64,000 nucleotides of DNA from contig NOWV01000058.1 of NCBI GenBank assembly GCA_003344405.1, positions 352,438-416,437 on the forward strand, read 5' to 3'. The translations under genes were made by a program, and so were the position numbers. This DNA is from Trichoplax sp. H2. Lineage: Eukaryota; Placozoa; Uniplacotomia; Trichoplacea. The notes under the pieces were generated by a model, which saw only the letters and a program-made list of their open reading frames with translations, did not search any database and was not told the DNA's origin. This document shows positions 49,117 through 59,541 of this stretch, piece by piece (the stretch's first letter is position 1; every line of letters begins with the position of its first letter).

Positions 49117-52100
49117 CTACTTTATCTTAGCCCTTTTACTTAGTCCACTTTCATTAGCAACAACTTTTCCACTGACAATTTTCTTTTTTGCTTGAGGTTG
49201 CTTTCTAGATTGAACTTGTTCATGCCGTGTAACAGTTGAGACGCCATCTACAAATTTTGTTTTAAACAAGACGTTCGCGTTATTAAACATTCCATCTTTC
49301 AAAGAAACAACTATAAATTGTGAGTGCTTGAAATGTGTGCGTAACATTTGTCCTATATTTTGGGTATGAGAAAGATCTAATGCAGCATCAACTTCATCCA
49401 ATATATAAATAGGTGCAGGCTTAAATAGCAGTAGAGATAATATCAATGATAGCGCCACCAGTGATCTATGCAAAGCCAATTTATAGGTCATATTTTAGTG
49501 ACAGCTCTAATGCACGTTTCTATATACAGTACAGTATATCTAATTCATAAAATAATACCTTTGACCTCCACTAAGCTCCGACAAGCTTTCTTTCCAAACT
49601 TGACCAAATCCTACTTTGACTTCGAGTCCATCAAATATAGTCTGATTCTCTGGCGCTGAAAGTTTTGCCGTTGCTCCCGGTAGGAGAGTCGAAAAAATCG
49701 ATGAAAAATCCTAATATATCAATTAAATAATTCACGATTACCATCAAAATTCATCACTATCAGATTGTCCCAACGACACAATAATACCGCACCTTCGTTA
49801 CTTGCGCAAAGGCTACAGACAAATGTTCCTTCTTCTTTTTGTCAAGTTCAAGTATGGTAGATTCAATTTTTTTCTTATCATTTTCCACAATTTTCTTTTT
49901 CTTCATCAGGTCATTATACTGTTATATAAATTGATTTTGAGTAGTTAAAATGTAAAAGTACTTGATTAGATATCACATATCGCGAACGAGTAGCAGATGA
50001 AGTAATCTCTTACTTTTTCTTCGACTTTTCCCAACATGTTCATAGCTCTCATATTAACAGTTTTCGATAATTTTTCTTTAGTTTCTTCGAGTTTTAGCAA
50101 TCTTTTCGATGCTTCTTTCGGGTTATTGGCTTTGAAGTCATAAGCTGTATTCGGCTGACCGAAGAATTGCTTTTCGGTGGCAATCCAGTCATTTTCTGCA
50201 ATCATACTTGCCACCTATTAAATACGGTAATATTCACAAATTAAGTCGAAAATTCACCTACATCAATCAATGTAGTACAGTATCGAAATATTACATAAAA
50301 AGTCTGCTAGTTACTACGTACCTTCTGTGCAGCATCTTTACTATCCTTACTCAACTTTGAGAGCTGATGCATTTGATCTTTCATTTCTAAGCAAGAATCT
50401 GCCTTAGCCTTAGCAAGGCTTTGCCGTTCACTGACATGCTTCGAGATTTCCTAATTACAGATGAGCTAGGGTTTAATTAAAATAATTACTAAAAAAAATA
50501 AGCAGATATCTATACCTTGTTGCATGCTCTCAAAGAAGTACGTTGGCTTTCAAGTTCTCCTTTAGCATTCTCATAATCAGCCTAAAGAAATAGTGAACCG
50601 CAAGGTATTACTCTTATTGCTTTCTGCAACAAATTGAATATCTATATGCCTATACGGGTAGTACCTTTGCTTTTGCTAAGGTTTCATCTAATGATTTGAC
50701 TTTGTCTTCCATAGTAGCGGCATTCTTAGACGCATTCAGAATCTAAGATCCAGTATCATATTAAATAGACTAGTTTATTGGCAGAATACTGAAATAGCAA
50801 TTCTATGCTACAGTATATACCTGTTCATCTAAGTTCGCAATTTCTTGCGTAATCGCCGCCGCTTCAAGCTTTAAAGCTTCTATCTCCTATTTCGGTAATT
50901 AATATAAAGACGTCACTCCTCCGTGCCATATATTCATCGTAATGACTTTAGAGTAACTTAATATACGAATTAATACCTGAAATTTAAGCTTTGTTTGTTT
51001 AGTAGATTCTTCTGATTTTGCTTTGGCGGCAGTTAATTTCTTTTCAGCAGATTTTAGCTCTTTTTCACGAAGTGATTTAGCGTCCTTGCCATTACAAGTA
51101 TTAAAATAAACATCAATTATATTATATTATGATTTGGTTTTTGGGCACTGAGTAGTTGCTTAAAATTTTTTTACCTTCATTTTCTTTTCAATTGTGGTAC
51201 ATTTATTAGATGCATTTTTTATCGTTTCTTTTGCAGCTTTCATCTTATCTTTTTGTTCATCTATAGTGGAGAAAGGAATTTAAAAGATACCGTTTAAATA
51301 CAGACTAACTATTTTACTGATTAATTATTATCATTGATTGTATACCAATGGCCTTTTGGAGGCTGGTAATCTCTTCTAAGAGCTGGTAGTGTGAACTTTG
51401 CTCCAAACTATTTTGGAGCAGGCTGGCCTCTTTTTCTGCGAGTCCAAGTTGACGAGAAACCTTTTTGTGCCTAGACGGCGTGTAAATAAAACAATGTAAT
51501 TAAATAGCAAGATGTTGAAAGCGACGAAGTTAAGACAACTTACTCTTCCGCGATCTTTTCAATTGATGCTAATTGAGAAGCTACTTTCGTCAATTCATTA
51601 GATTTTTGTTGTAATTCCTGCTTTAAATCATTTATTTCGCTAAGCTTAGCTAAAATAGAGGAAGATGGCGGAGGTCTCGAACCTACGTTAAATGACACCT
51701 AATTTAGTAGCTAGTCTTTATTGCGAAACAACAAAATTATCGCAAAGTATTGGTAGTTACCTCCGGTTAATGTTCCTGAAGGGTTTAAGATATCCCCTTC
51801 TAAGGTTACTGTTCGCTTCTTAACATCTTCATTAAAAGTAACCTTAACAGTAAAGGTATGAAGTTAGTTAATCATACTGCTGCAAAATAACCGAAAAGGG
51901 TATTGAAATACACATATGTCCTAATTACAACTTACGATTTTAGCGTTGTCGATGTTATTACACACTAGTGTAGACCCAAAGATGAAGGACATAGCAGCTT
52001 CCAGTTCATTATCGTATCCGACCAATGAAAGGGCAGTATGGACATTTTCCTTACCAACCTTAATTCAATAATTATAAAATTATCATCATTACTTACATGA

Positions 52101-55100
52101 TAAATAAATTTATATAAAGCCGATTTCTTCTCATATAATCAGACTTTACAATAAAGACTTACCAAGCGCCTAGCTGCAGCTACAGTTTTTTCTGAAATAC
52201 TAGATGAAGCAATCTGATTTAACGGGATGATGGTAAAACGCCGTTTTAATTGACCATTCTTCAATAGTTGTTTGCCAGTCTCTTCGGTATCTACGACTAC
52301 ACTGTATAACTAAAGAGTAGAGATTATCGTTAGAGTACTCGCTAAAATTGTTAAATAGCAAAACAATTCTTAGCTCAGTATTCATATTAATAATAAATTA
52401 CCTTATTTCCTGCAGTTACTTCAAGGGCAGTTGCTGTAGATACGTCTTTGACTGTAACCAAGCCAGCTACGAGTCCACGTACCTATCGAGGATTAAATCA
52501 ATAATTTAGTAAAGAACTTTTAACAATTATAAGTGAGGTTTTTTACCTTCTTACGATCGAATTTTGGTGTAGGATTTTTATATTCGAAATTCATGTTTGG
52601 AAATCTACATATAGGATAGTAAATAAATTTACAATATAAAGATATCTAAACACACAGAGAAGATGGCAAAAAGCTCTATTAAAGGTAGTTACTTGGCTTC
52701 CAGTGTTTCTGTTGTGGTTGTAAGAGTTAAAATTTTCTCTTTAAGTTCGTTCCTTAATTATTTGTCATACAAGATTAGTAATCATTTTTATAAAAATTTG
52801 ATCTCATCAAATATTCATGTTAAACTAAAGAATCACTTTTTTTGGCCTAGCTGATTTTCCTTTTCCTCTTCATAATTTAGTTGATTGATTTTATCCTACA
52901 AGAAATGTAATTTTGTTCGATACTTAGAATGATACTCGCCTTAAATTTCATGTAATATGATAAAAACACTTGTGCCTTAATTTACCATAATCGTTTCTGA
53001 TATGAATGTTTATAGCTATTATTACCTTTAGCTGTTCAATTCGTTTCATAGCACTATCTAATGCTTTTTTATCCTCTTTATACTTTTTTTCTGTCCCTTG
53101 TGATTCTTTTTGCTTGTTCTTAATTTCCCCTTGGTCATGTTTTAATCTAAAAATATATAATGTAATTATTAATAGCCCTGCAATCTGTTGAATTCATGGC
53201 GAAATTTCAATCTCTTACTTCATTTCGGCTTGTTTAATCTCTGTTTCCGCTGTACTGATATCTTTCTTAGCGGCTAATATAAAAAAATAATGACAATGCT
53301 TTATAATTAATCAGTGGCTATTAAGACACTGAATTGGTATCATTGTTGATAACAGTTGTTATGCTTAATTTATGGCGTACTCATTAACTGATCAGCTAAT
53401 GTCTTGTCTTCGCCGTTATCATCCTCGGATAATCCAGCAGAAACCGCTTGAAAATGTTTTTGACTAGCAGCAAAAGCGTCTGCATCGCTTTGACTCTTTT
53501 CTTGCAACTTTGTAAAGTCAATTTGATACTGTTCAATTTCATTTTGTTTCTCCTTCAGTGAAGTAGCTTCATTACTACGAGCTTTTTCTATTTCTTTAAC
53601 TTGCTTTTTTTCCGCTTGCAACGATTTTACAGCATGCTCTGCCACAGACGAAACTTTAACATGTTCCTTCGATAGAGCATCTACCTGCTGTTCTAAGGCT
53701 TTGATAGATTTATTGGACATTTCATTATCTCTCTTTTTCTCTAATTCAGCTATGGCAGCATCACATTTTTCCAAATCACTATCGATTTGATTCAATTTTT
53801 CCTTTAAGGCTTCAATGCAAGCATTTAATGATTCGAATTTTTCAGCAGCATTTTCTTTTAATTCTTCAGCACAAATAAAATTGTAAGCAACACATAACTT
53901 TGTTAAATGTTCTATTTCACGGGTAATTTTTTGATATTCTAAATAAGATGATCGTTCTTGTTTAAGTTTATTCAATGTTGGTGTAATTTCATCGTTGAGA
54001 ATATTGCTGATTTCGACTAATTTGCTCTCTTTCTTTTCTATCGTCCGTTGAGCTGAAGCTTTCTTGCTTTCATACATTCTTGTACCCGCGGCTTCTTCGA
54101 TCATTGCCAATATCTGTCAAGGAATAGATACAGTTAAAAAGAGTTATTGGACACTATTGCACTGCGGCTCAAGAATCTTCTAGAAAATAGAGAGGCCAAA
54201 TTTAGGTGAGAGTAAGATTACTATAATGTATTACACTGCTAGACCAAATTCCGAACTGTTTCGCTACTCTAGTTAAAGTTTTATCAGAATACGTGATACG
54301 AACACAATCATTAATATCCACGTTTGTATGCCTTTACCTCTGGTGGTTTCATATTTAAAACCTTTGTAATTCTGCCTTGCATGATGAGAAAATGTGGATT
54401 GTTGACATTTAACTGGACAGAACGAAATAAATCTTGCACACGAGTATTATTAGCATTGACACCGTTGATCAAATATTTATTGCGACCACCGATGACGACC
54501 TGCCTAGTAACGGTAATTTCATCGTGTGTCTCATAGCCTAATGGACTCTGTTTTTTATCCTGATTATCAAATGTAATTGTCACAGTTGCTTTCGTAACGC
54601 CTGCTTGGCCACTCTTATATACTAAATCTTGCAAGCTACCAGCGCGAACCTTAAAGCGAGTGATAGAGAAAAAATTTGAATTTTAAAAATATTACAACGG
54701 CAATCATTAGAGAGTACTATTTTCTACAATTACTATCATTGTGCTATTAAGTTTGCTACATGACTTGCAATAAAGCTACTTCACGTTAAGTACTGTATGA
54801 TGCCTATGCTATTTGCTAGCCCTTTCTGATTTATTAAGTTGGCTATAAGACTTGTGAATCAAGTTATTCCACGTTCATTATGATAGTTATGTTACTTGGT
54901 AGCATGTTAGGGAGGTCAGAATTTATCATAAGGCATGATTTCTATTGCGCTTTAAATTGGCTATACTGCGTGACTTATACATCAAGTTATTGATAATAAG
55001 TATGATGTGTATGTTTACTTGGTAGCATGTAAAGGAGACAAGGATAAGATATGTATGTGCATCATTTCATTTCATCAACAGGACATATTTACAAGATGAC

Positions 55101-55540
55101 TGAGGTGTATGAAAAGAATCCATAGTAAGATATGATCTTCATGTTAAGACAGGTAATATTCCGATGTGACAGCTGCATCATTGGATTGATATACGTCAAT
55201 TTACTATCCAGTCAATATTTTTTGTAGTCAAAAATACGGTATGCTATTAGTTCGTCACGAGAGCGACTACCTTAGGATACTATACAAGTATTGCTCGTCC
55301 ATTTTGGCGGACATTGAATCGTACTGGTTATAATTAGCTATTCGAAATTAAGGATAGCGAATTAAGACTTACTTGCTGTAAGTTTGAAATGCCCAAGACA
55401 AAACAAATAGAATCCAAGATATTGGATTTCCCACTGCCATTTAAACCGGTAATGGCATTAAATAAAGGATCGAAATTATTGACTTCAGTTCGCTGAGCGT
55501 ACGATTTGAAACCATCAATCACAACTTGCTTGATATGCAT
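49117..55540 (-). CDS. SMC2: SMC2, condensin ATPase core subunit
   Basis: Core subunit that pairs with SMC4 in condensin to extrude DNA loops and compact mitotic chromosomes. Exons (5' to 3'): 55373-55540, 54338-54649, 53381-54113, 53219-53273, 53026-53146, 52837-52895, 52693-52752, 52547-52604, 52402-52482, 52163-52309, 51936-52058, 51761-51842, 51544-51682, 51346-51470, 51175-51260, 50977-51084, 50821-50886, 50665-50742, 50516-50581, 50322-50450, 50014-50214, 49793-49918, 49559-49710, 49117-49465. Sum 3624 nt, 1207 aa (human 1197). Walker A GLNGSGKS is at 32-39, followed by the SMC2-typical [11 protein letters not shown]-like segment ([13 protein letters not shown]). Coiled coils flank a hinge at about 500-670 ([26 protein letters not shown]). 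The signature LSGGQ is at 1087-1091 and Walker B YILDE ends at D1115-E1116. The lysine-rich tail is slightly longer than usual. Complete and intact. Confidence 0.97.
54700..55090. repeat. degenerate repeat in SMC2 intron 1, unit about 130 bp
   Basis: The phrases TTGGCTATAAGACTTGTGAA, CAAGTTATTCCACG and TTACTTGGTAGCATGT recur about three times in the only large intron of SMC2. Confidence 0.6.
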
Positions 55541-56375
55541 GGTAACTTCCTATCCATTTTTTGATGTATTTAGGCGTTGTTAGGATTATTTTCAATGATT
55601 CATGGTAAACAACAGATTTAGCTTAAAAGTGTCATCCATATCATTTTATTTTACCTTTTTCTGGACGATATCCTATTGAAAATGGAGATTGTTCTTGGAG
55701 GCAATAAAATCACTCTTCTTGTGTTCAAACCTATTTAAAAAATAGACAATTGGCATAAAATAATTTGAATTGGTTATTCCATGTCCAGATTTTTGGATTG
55801 GAAAGCATTAAGAAATAGAAATGATGACACAACAACGACTGCATCTCAGGCTCTTTCTACTGTGCATTATTCTCGATCATGTCCATTTCAAACTAGTTCA
55901 AACTGCGATCATCGTAAGCAGCGAATCGTTTCAATTTGACATCCACGGATGAAGAATTGATGGATACCTTGTAACTTGTATTAATAGTGACGAGTAATAG
56001 AGGATTTGCAATAGTTCCTAGGTTACGATGAAGGAAGAAATGAGAAAACTTTCCCTCTTGACGATGGATGATGGCTGTATATGGTCAGTATGGATTCGAT
56101 GGGTTTGCAGCTTTGTGTTTTCAAACTAGCGGTCGGTTGATTTGGCAGTTAACGGCCAGCGGTAAGGTCGACTCGAGTACAACACATTGCAGCCAGTCCA
56201 ATACTAAACCCTATATGTTATTGTACAATCCAGTAGCACTCGTGTTTACCGTACACTTGTACCAGATCGTAGTATCCTATTGTGACTGTATGCTGGGCAT
56301 AATCAAGCGCGTTTAGCCCATTTGAAAAATTGGCATAATACAGTAGACAATTTGAATGAATTTCTTGTTTACGAC
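55541..56375. other. SMC2 upstream region
   Basis: Contains the 5' flank and promoter of SMC2. No TATA box, exon or repeat recognised; open frames here lack any family pattern. Confidence 0.45.
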
Positions 56376-56925
56376 AGTTTTTTATATCGATTTAGGGCTT
56401 GATGCATTGGCAATGATGATGATGATGATTAGAGACCGTAATGATCATCATCCGTCATATAGAATCAATTCAACATGGATGATTTTGAAATGCTTGTATA
56501 GAGACACAGTATTTTATATCGATTTAGGTAGGGCTTGGTGCATGGGCAATGATGATGATGATGATTAGAGACCGTAATGATCATCATCCGTCATATAGAA
56601 TCAATCCAACATGGATGATTTTGAAATGCTTGTATAGAGACACAGTATTTTATATCGATTTAGGTAGGGCTTGGTGCATGGGCAATGATGATGATGATGA
56701 TTAGAGACCGTAATGATCATCATCCGTCATATAAAATCAACCCAACATGGATGATTTTGAAAAGCTTGTATAGAGACACAGTATTTTATATCGATTTAGG
56801 GCTTGGTGCATTGGCAATGATGATGATGATGATTAGAGAGAGACCCTAATGATCATCATCCGTCATTTATTAAAATCAATCCAACATGGATGATTTTGAA
56901 ATGCTTGTATAGAGACACATTGTAG
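56376..56925. repeat. 136-bp tandem repeat, four copies
   Basis: Copies begin TTTTATATCGATTTAGG at about 56376, 56512, 56647 and 56783. Each has a run of five ATG/GAT triplets, then AGAGACCGTAATGATCATCA and ACATGGATGATTTTGAAATG. Copies 2 and 3 differ at only a few bases, so the array is recent. Confidence 0.92.
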
Positions 56926-57190
56926 AGTGAGTGTCCGTAGTCGCCATGGAATAGGTCAGATTTGACCCACTTCAATCAGTAGTGTCTATGTTACGGCTAA
57001 TGCCGAAATTCGGTTATTATACTGCTTGCAATAGCCATCAGCAACTGGTAGTCAAGAAATTAAAGACTCTTGGTGCTGATCATTCACGAAACGAATATCG
57101 CTTCGATCGATGGTGCTCTGTTTTCTTTTTGAAACAGTTAACTGTCAAAACGTTCTAGATATTCAAATTTACGCGCGCAGTCGCACGCCC

Positions 57191-57235
57191 AGTACAGTAT
57201 TTTGGGCTACAGTACAAAGAGTATTGTACTGTACG
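57191..57235. repeat. TACAGTA/TACTGTA word cluster
   Basis: AGTACAGTATTTTGGGCTAC, then AGTACAAAGAGTATTGTACT and GTAC, upstream of SMC2. Confidence 0.7.
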
Positions 57236-57278
57236 CCTGCGAGTAACGACGCACTCTCTTTCCGTTCAGTTCAATGAT

Positions 57279-57331
57279 CTACTAGTACTAACTAGTACTA
57301 GTACTAGTAACTAGTAGACTAGTACTAGTCG
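57279..57331. repeat. CTAGTA palindromic tract
   Basis: About nine overlapping copies of ACTAGT/CTAGTA, alternately tandem and self-complementary. Confidence 0.85.
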
Positions 57332-57629
57332 GTACCTTTTCTACAGTACATACGACTGCAGACCATCGAGATACAGCACAATATACTGTAGTATAAGAAA
57401 AAATCTCTATGATCTGCAATCTAAGTAGCATTATTCTTCACATTAGGATATGTAGAGCAGATATTATAATTGCCGAATTATTATCAAAGACTGTAATAAG
57501 GTTTCATCCGTGAATGCATTATTGAAAAGTAGTATTCTAGAAGCATAGTTGTGAATATAGTAGTGCCCGGCTATGATCGGGATATATATAATGTCGAATG
57601 GTAATACGAACTATTAATTATTAACAAAT

Positions 57630-57752
57630 GGGTACAGTACTGTACGTTATCAAATGCCCCGAGTACAGTGTTAAGTAAAAGTACTGTACAGTATTGTACT
57701 GTAGTGCTGTACTGTACATTTGTACAGCATACAGTACAGTACTGTACATCTG
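57630..57752. repeat. dense TACAGTA/TACTGTA word cluster
   Basis: At least eight copies in about 120 bases, including GTACTGTACAGTATTGTACT and ACAGTACAGTACTGTACATC. It ends shortly before the MITE-like element. Confidence 0.85.
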
Positions 57753-57790
57753 ACAGGTCTATCAAATGGTAATACTATCTGTTAGGTTAA

Positions 57791-58110
57791 ATGAGCACAT
57801 TATCAAACTCCCGTCAGCAAAGCGACGGGAGTTTGCACTAGTAATGATAAAATAAGCCAATATTCCACGATCATAATTACCGTACAATAAAAGGCGATGA
57901 AATATTTCTCGAGTCATATCAATTATTCTTCGCAATTCTTCATTGATATGATAAAAGCAGTATCTTACGAATATCGCTCTAATAAGGCTATTATTCTTTA
58001 TGCTCTTATCGTATCATGTAGGTGAATGTTGTATACCAACATTCACCAATTAATTTAGGACTAGTGCAAACTCCCGTCGCTTTACTGACGGTTTACGATA
58101 ATGTGCTCAT
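57791..58110. mobile_element. MITE-like element with TTAA flanks
   Basis: The two ends form a terminal inverted repeat of about 53 bases: ATGAGCACATTATC then TCCCGTC, GCGACGGGAGTTTGCACTAG, with a few mismatches. TTAA lies immediately outside both ends (57787-57790 and 58111-58114), as expected of a TTAA target-site duplication. The left end holds a perfect 12-bp hairpin (CAAACTCCCGTC against GACGGGAGTTTG). A second perfect hairpin, GGTGAATGTTG-TATAC-CAACATTCACC, is at 58021-58047. The 320-bp element has no coding capacity. The TTAA flanks suggest mobilisation by a piggyBac-like transposase, but the ends do not begin CCC, so the superfamily stays open. Confidence 0.85.
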
Positions 58111-58114
58111 TTAA

Positions 58115-58989
58115 CATCTTTTACGACATTGCGGTAAAATCATACCATGTCGTTATTCAGAATGGTATTTGCAATATACTTCGATTATACCGTAACTTGA
58201 ACATTTTCTTAAATATAGGCATTTAATGCTATTCTTAAATATGGAGATACTTACAGTCTTATTGCGTGATAGTCAAATATAGCCTATTAGGTTTAATACT
58301 TACAGTCTTCACTATTTTCTACAATCATTTGCTATTTCATAATGTCTTATGGTATATGTTGTTATGGTATCTTTTATGCAACTAAATTTTCTACCGCTGA
58401 CTCATCCAACCCTCTATCTTAGGTATAGAAACAGTGAAATAACTTTAAACGAGTATTATTGCTAAGAATATGATAACATGATCAGATGTCCGCACAGGAC
58501 AAACATTGAAAAAAAAAGATTAAACCTTATTCTGTTTTAGATAGCAAATATCAAAATCTAATTTAACTAGTAGAGATGTACGAATAGCAGTAACAACTTA
58601 TATTGACCATCACCTACTTAAATAAAATTATACTTGCATTATCACAGCAAGACATTGAGCAATTACTGGTAGTCTATTTTAGATGAGAATGTGTTAAGAT
58701 CAAATTACGGTAATGTGGACGTACGAATAGCAGTAACGACCTGTATTATAATAATCAATTAACAGTTGAGGATTGTTGTCTACAACACGACAATCTCTAA
58801 TAATATTTTTAATCACACGACAGTATATCATTACAGTTATTCTACTATCGTAGTAAATTACTACCAGTTATACGCGAGGAGCATCAAGCTCCGTAACAAG
58901 CATCCTGCACATAATATCGTTAGAAGTGATTGATGCTTATCGTACTCTATGTAGTAATATGAAATATTGCCACATACGTGTATAAATAG
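58115..58989. other. intergenic, nothing recognised
   Basis: AT-rich sequence between the MITE-like element and the degraded end of the TPR gene. Two short related segments, GATGTACGAATAGCAGTAAC near 58575 and GACGTACGAATAGCAGTAAC near 58719, hint at a local duplication. Confidence 0.5.
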
Positions 58990-59541
58990 CAGTATGGCCA
59001 AAATTGTGATCAAAGCTGATGGTAGAATTTTGAATGATTTCTGACAGATAGAAATAGCTTGTTTATTTTTGTCCGGTTATCATATGCAACTCCCATGTTG
59101 TTATATGATGTGACATGATCGAGATAATTGTGATGAAGAACTGACAATCGAATTTTAAGTGATTTTTTATACATAAAAATAGCCGCTTCATACTTGTCCT
59201 GATGAATATATGGGGCTCCCATGTTGTTATACTTGTATGGTATGGCAACATTGGGATAATTGTGATCAAAGACTAATAATTGAATCTCGATTTACTTCTC
59301 ATACATAGAAATAGCTTCTTCATATTTGCCTTGATTAGTTATTATATTCGTAGATTGTTATATAATTTGGCAGTATCGGGATGATTGTGACCAAGGGCTG
59401 ATAATTGAATTTTGAGTGACTTTTCATACAAAGTAATAGCCTCTTCATGCTTACCTTGATGTCTATATGCAGATCCAATGTTGTTATATGATTTGGCAAT
59501 GTCGGGATGATTATGACCAAAGACTGACAATTGAATTTTAG
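58990..59541 (-). pseudogene. decayed 3' continuation of the TPR array
   Basis: The 126-bp TPR units continue beyond the effective stop of the TPR gene but in shifted frames. At 59342-59530 a unit still reads GHNHPDIAKSYNNIGSAYRH. At 59010-59270 further units (GAPYIHQDKYEAAIFMYKKS, SYNNMGVAYDN) are more diverged and split between frames. A one-base loss near 59540 (TTTTAGAGAC where other units read TTTTGAGTGAC) throws the main frame out. The tail was once coding. Confidence 0.8.

Noticed and set aside
56356-56568. Open frame through the 136-bp tandem repeat
   Set aside because: The frame is broken between copies and the unit length is not a multiple of three.
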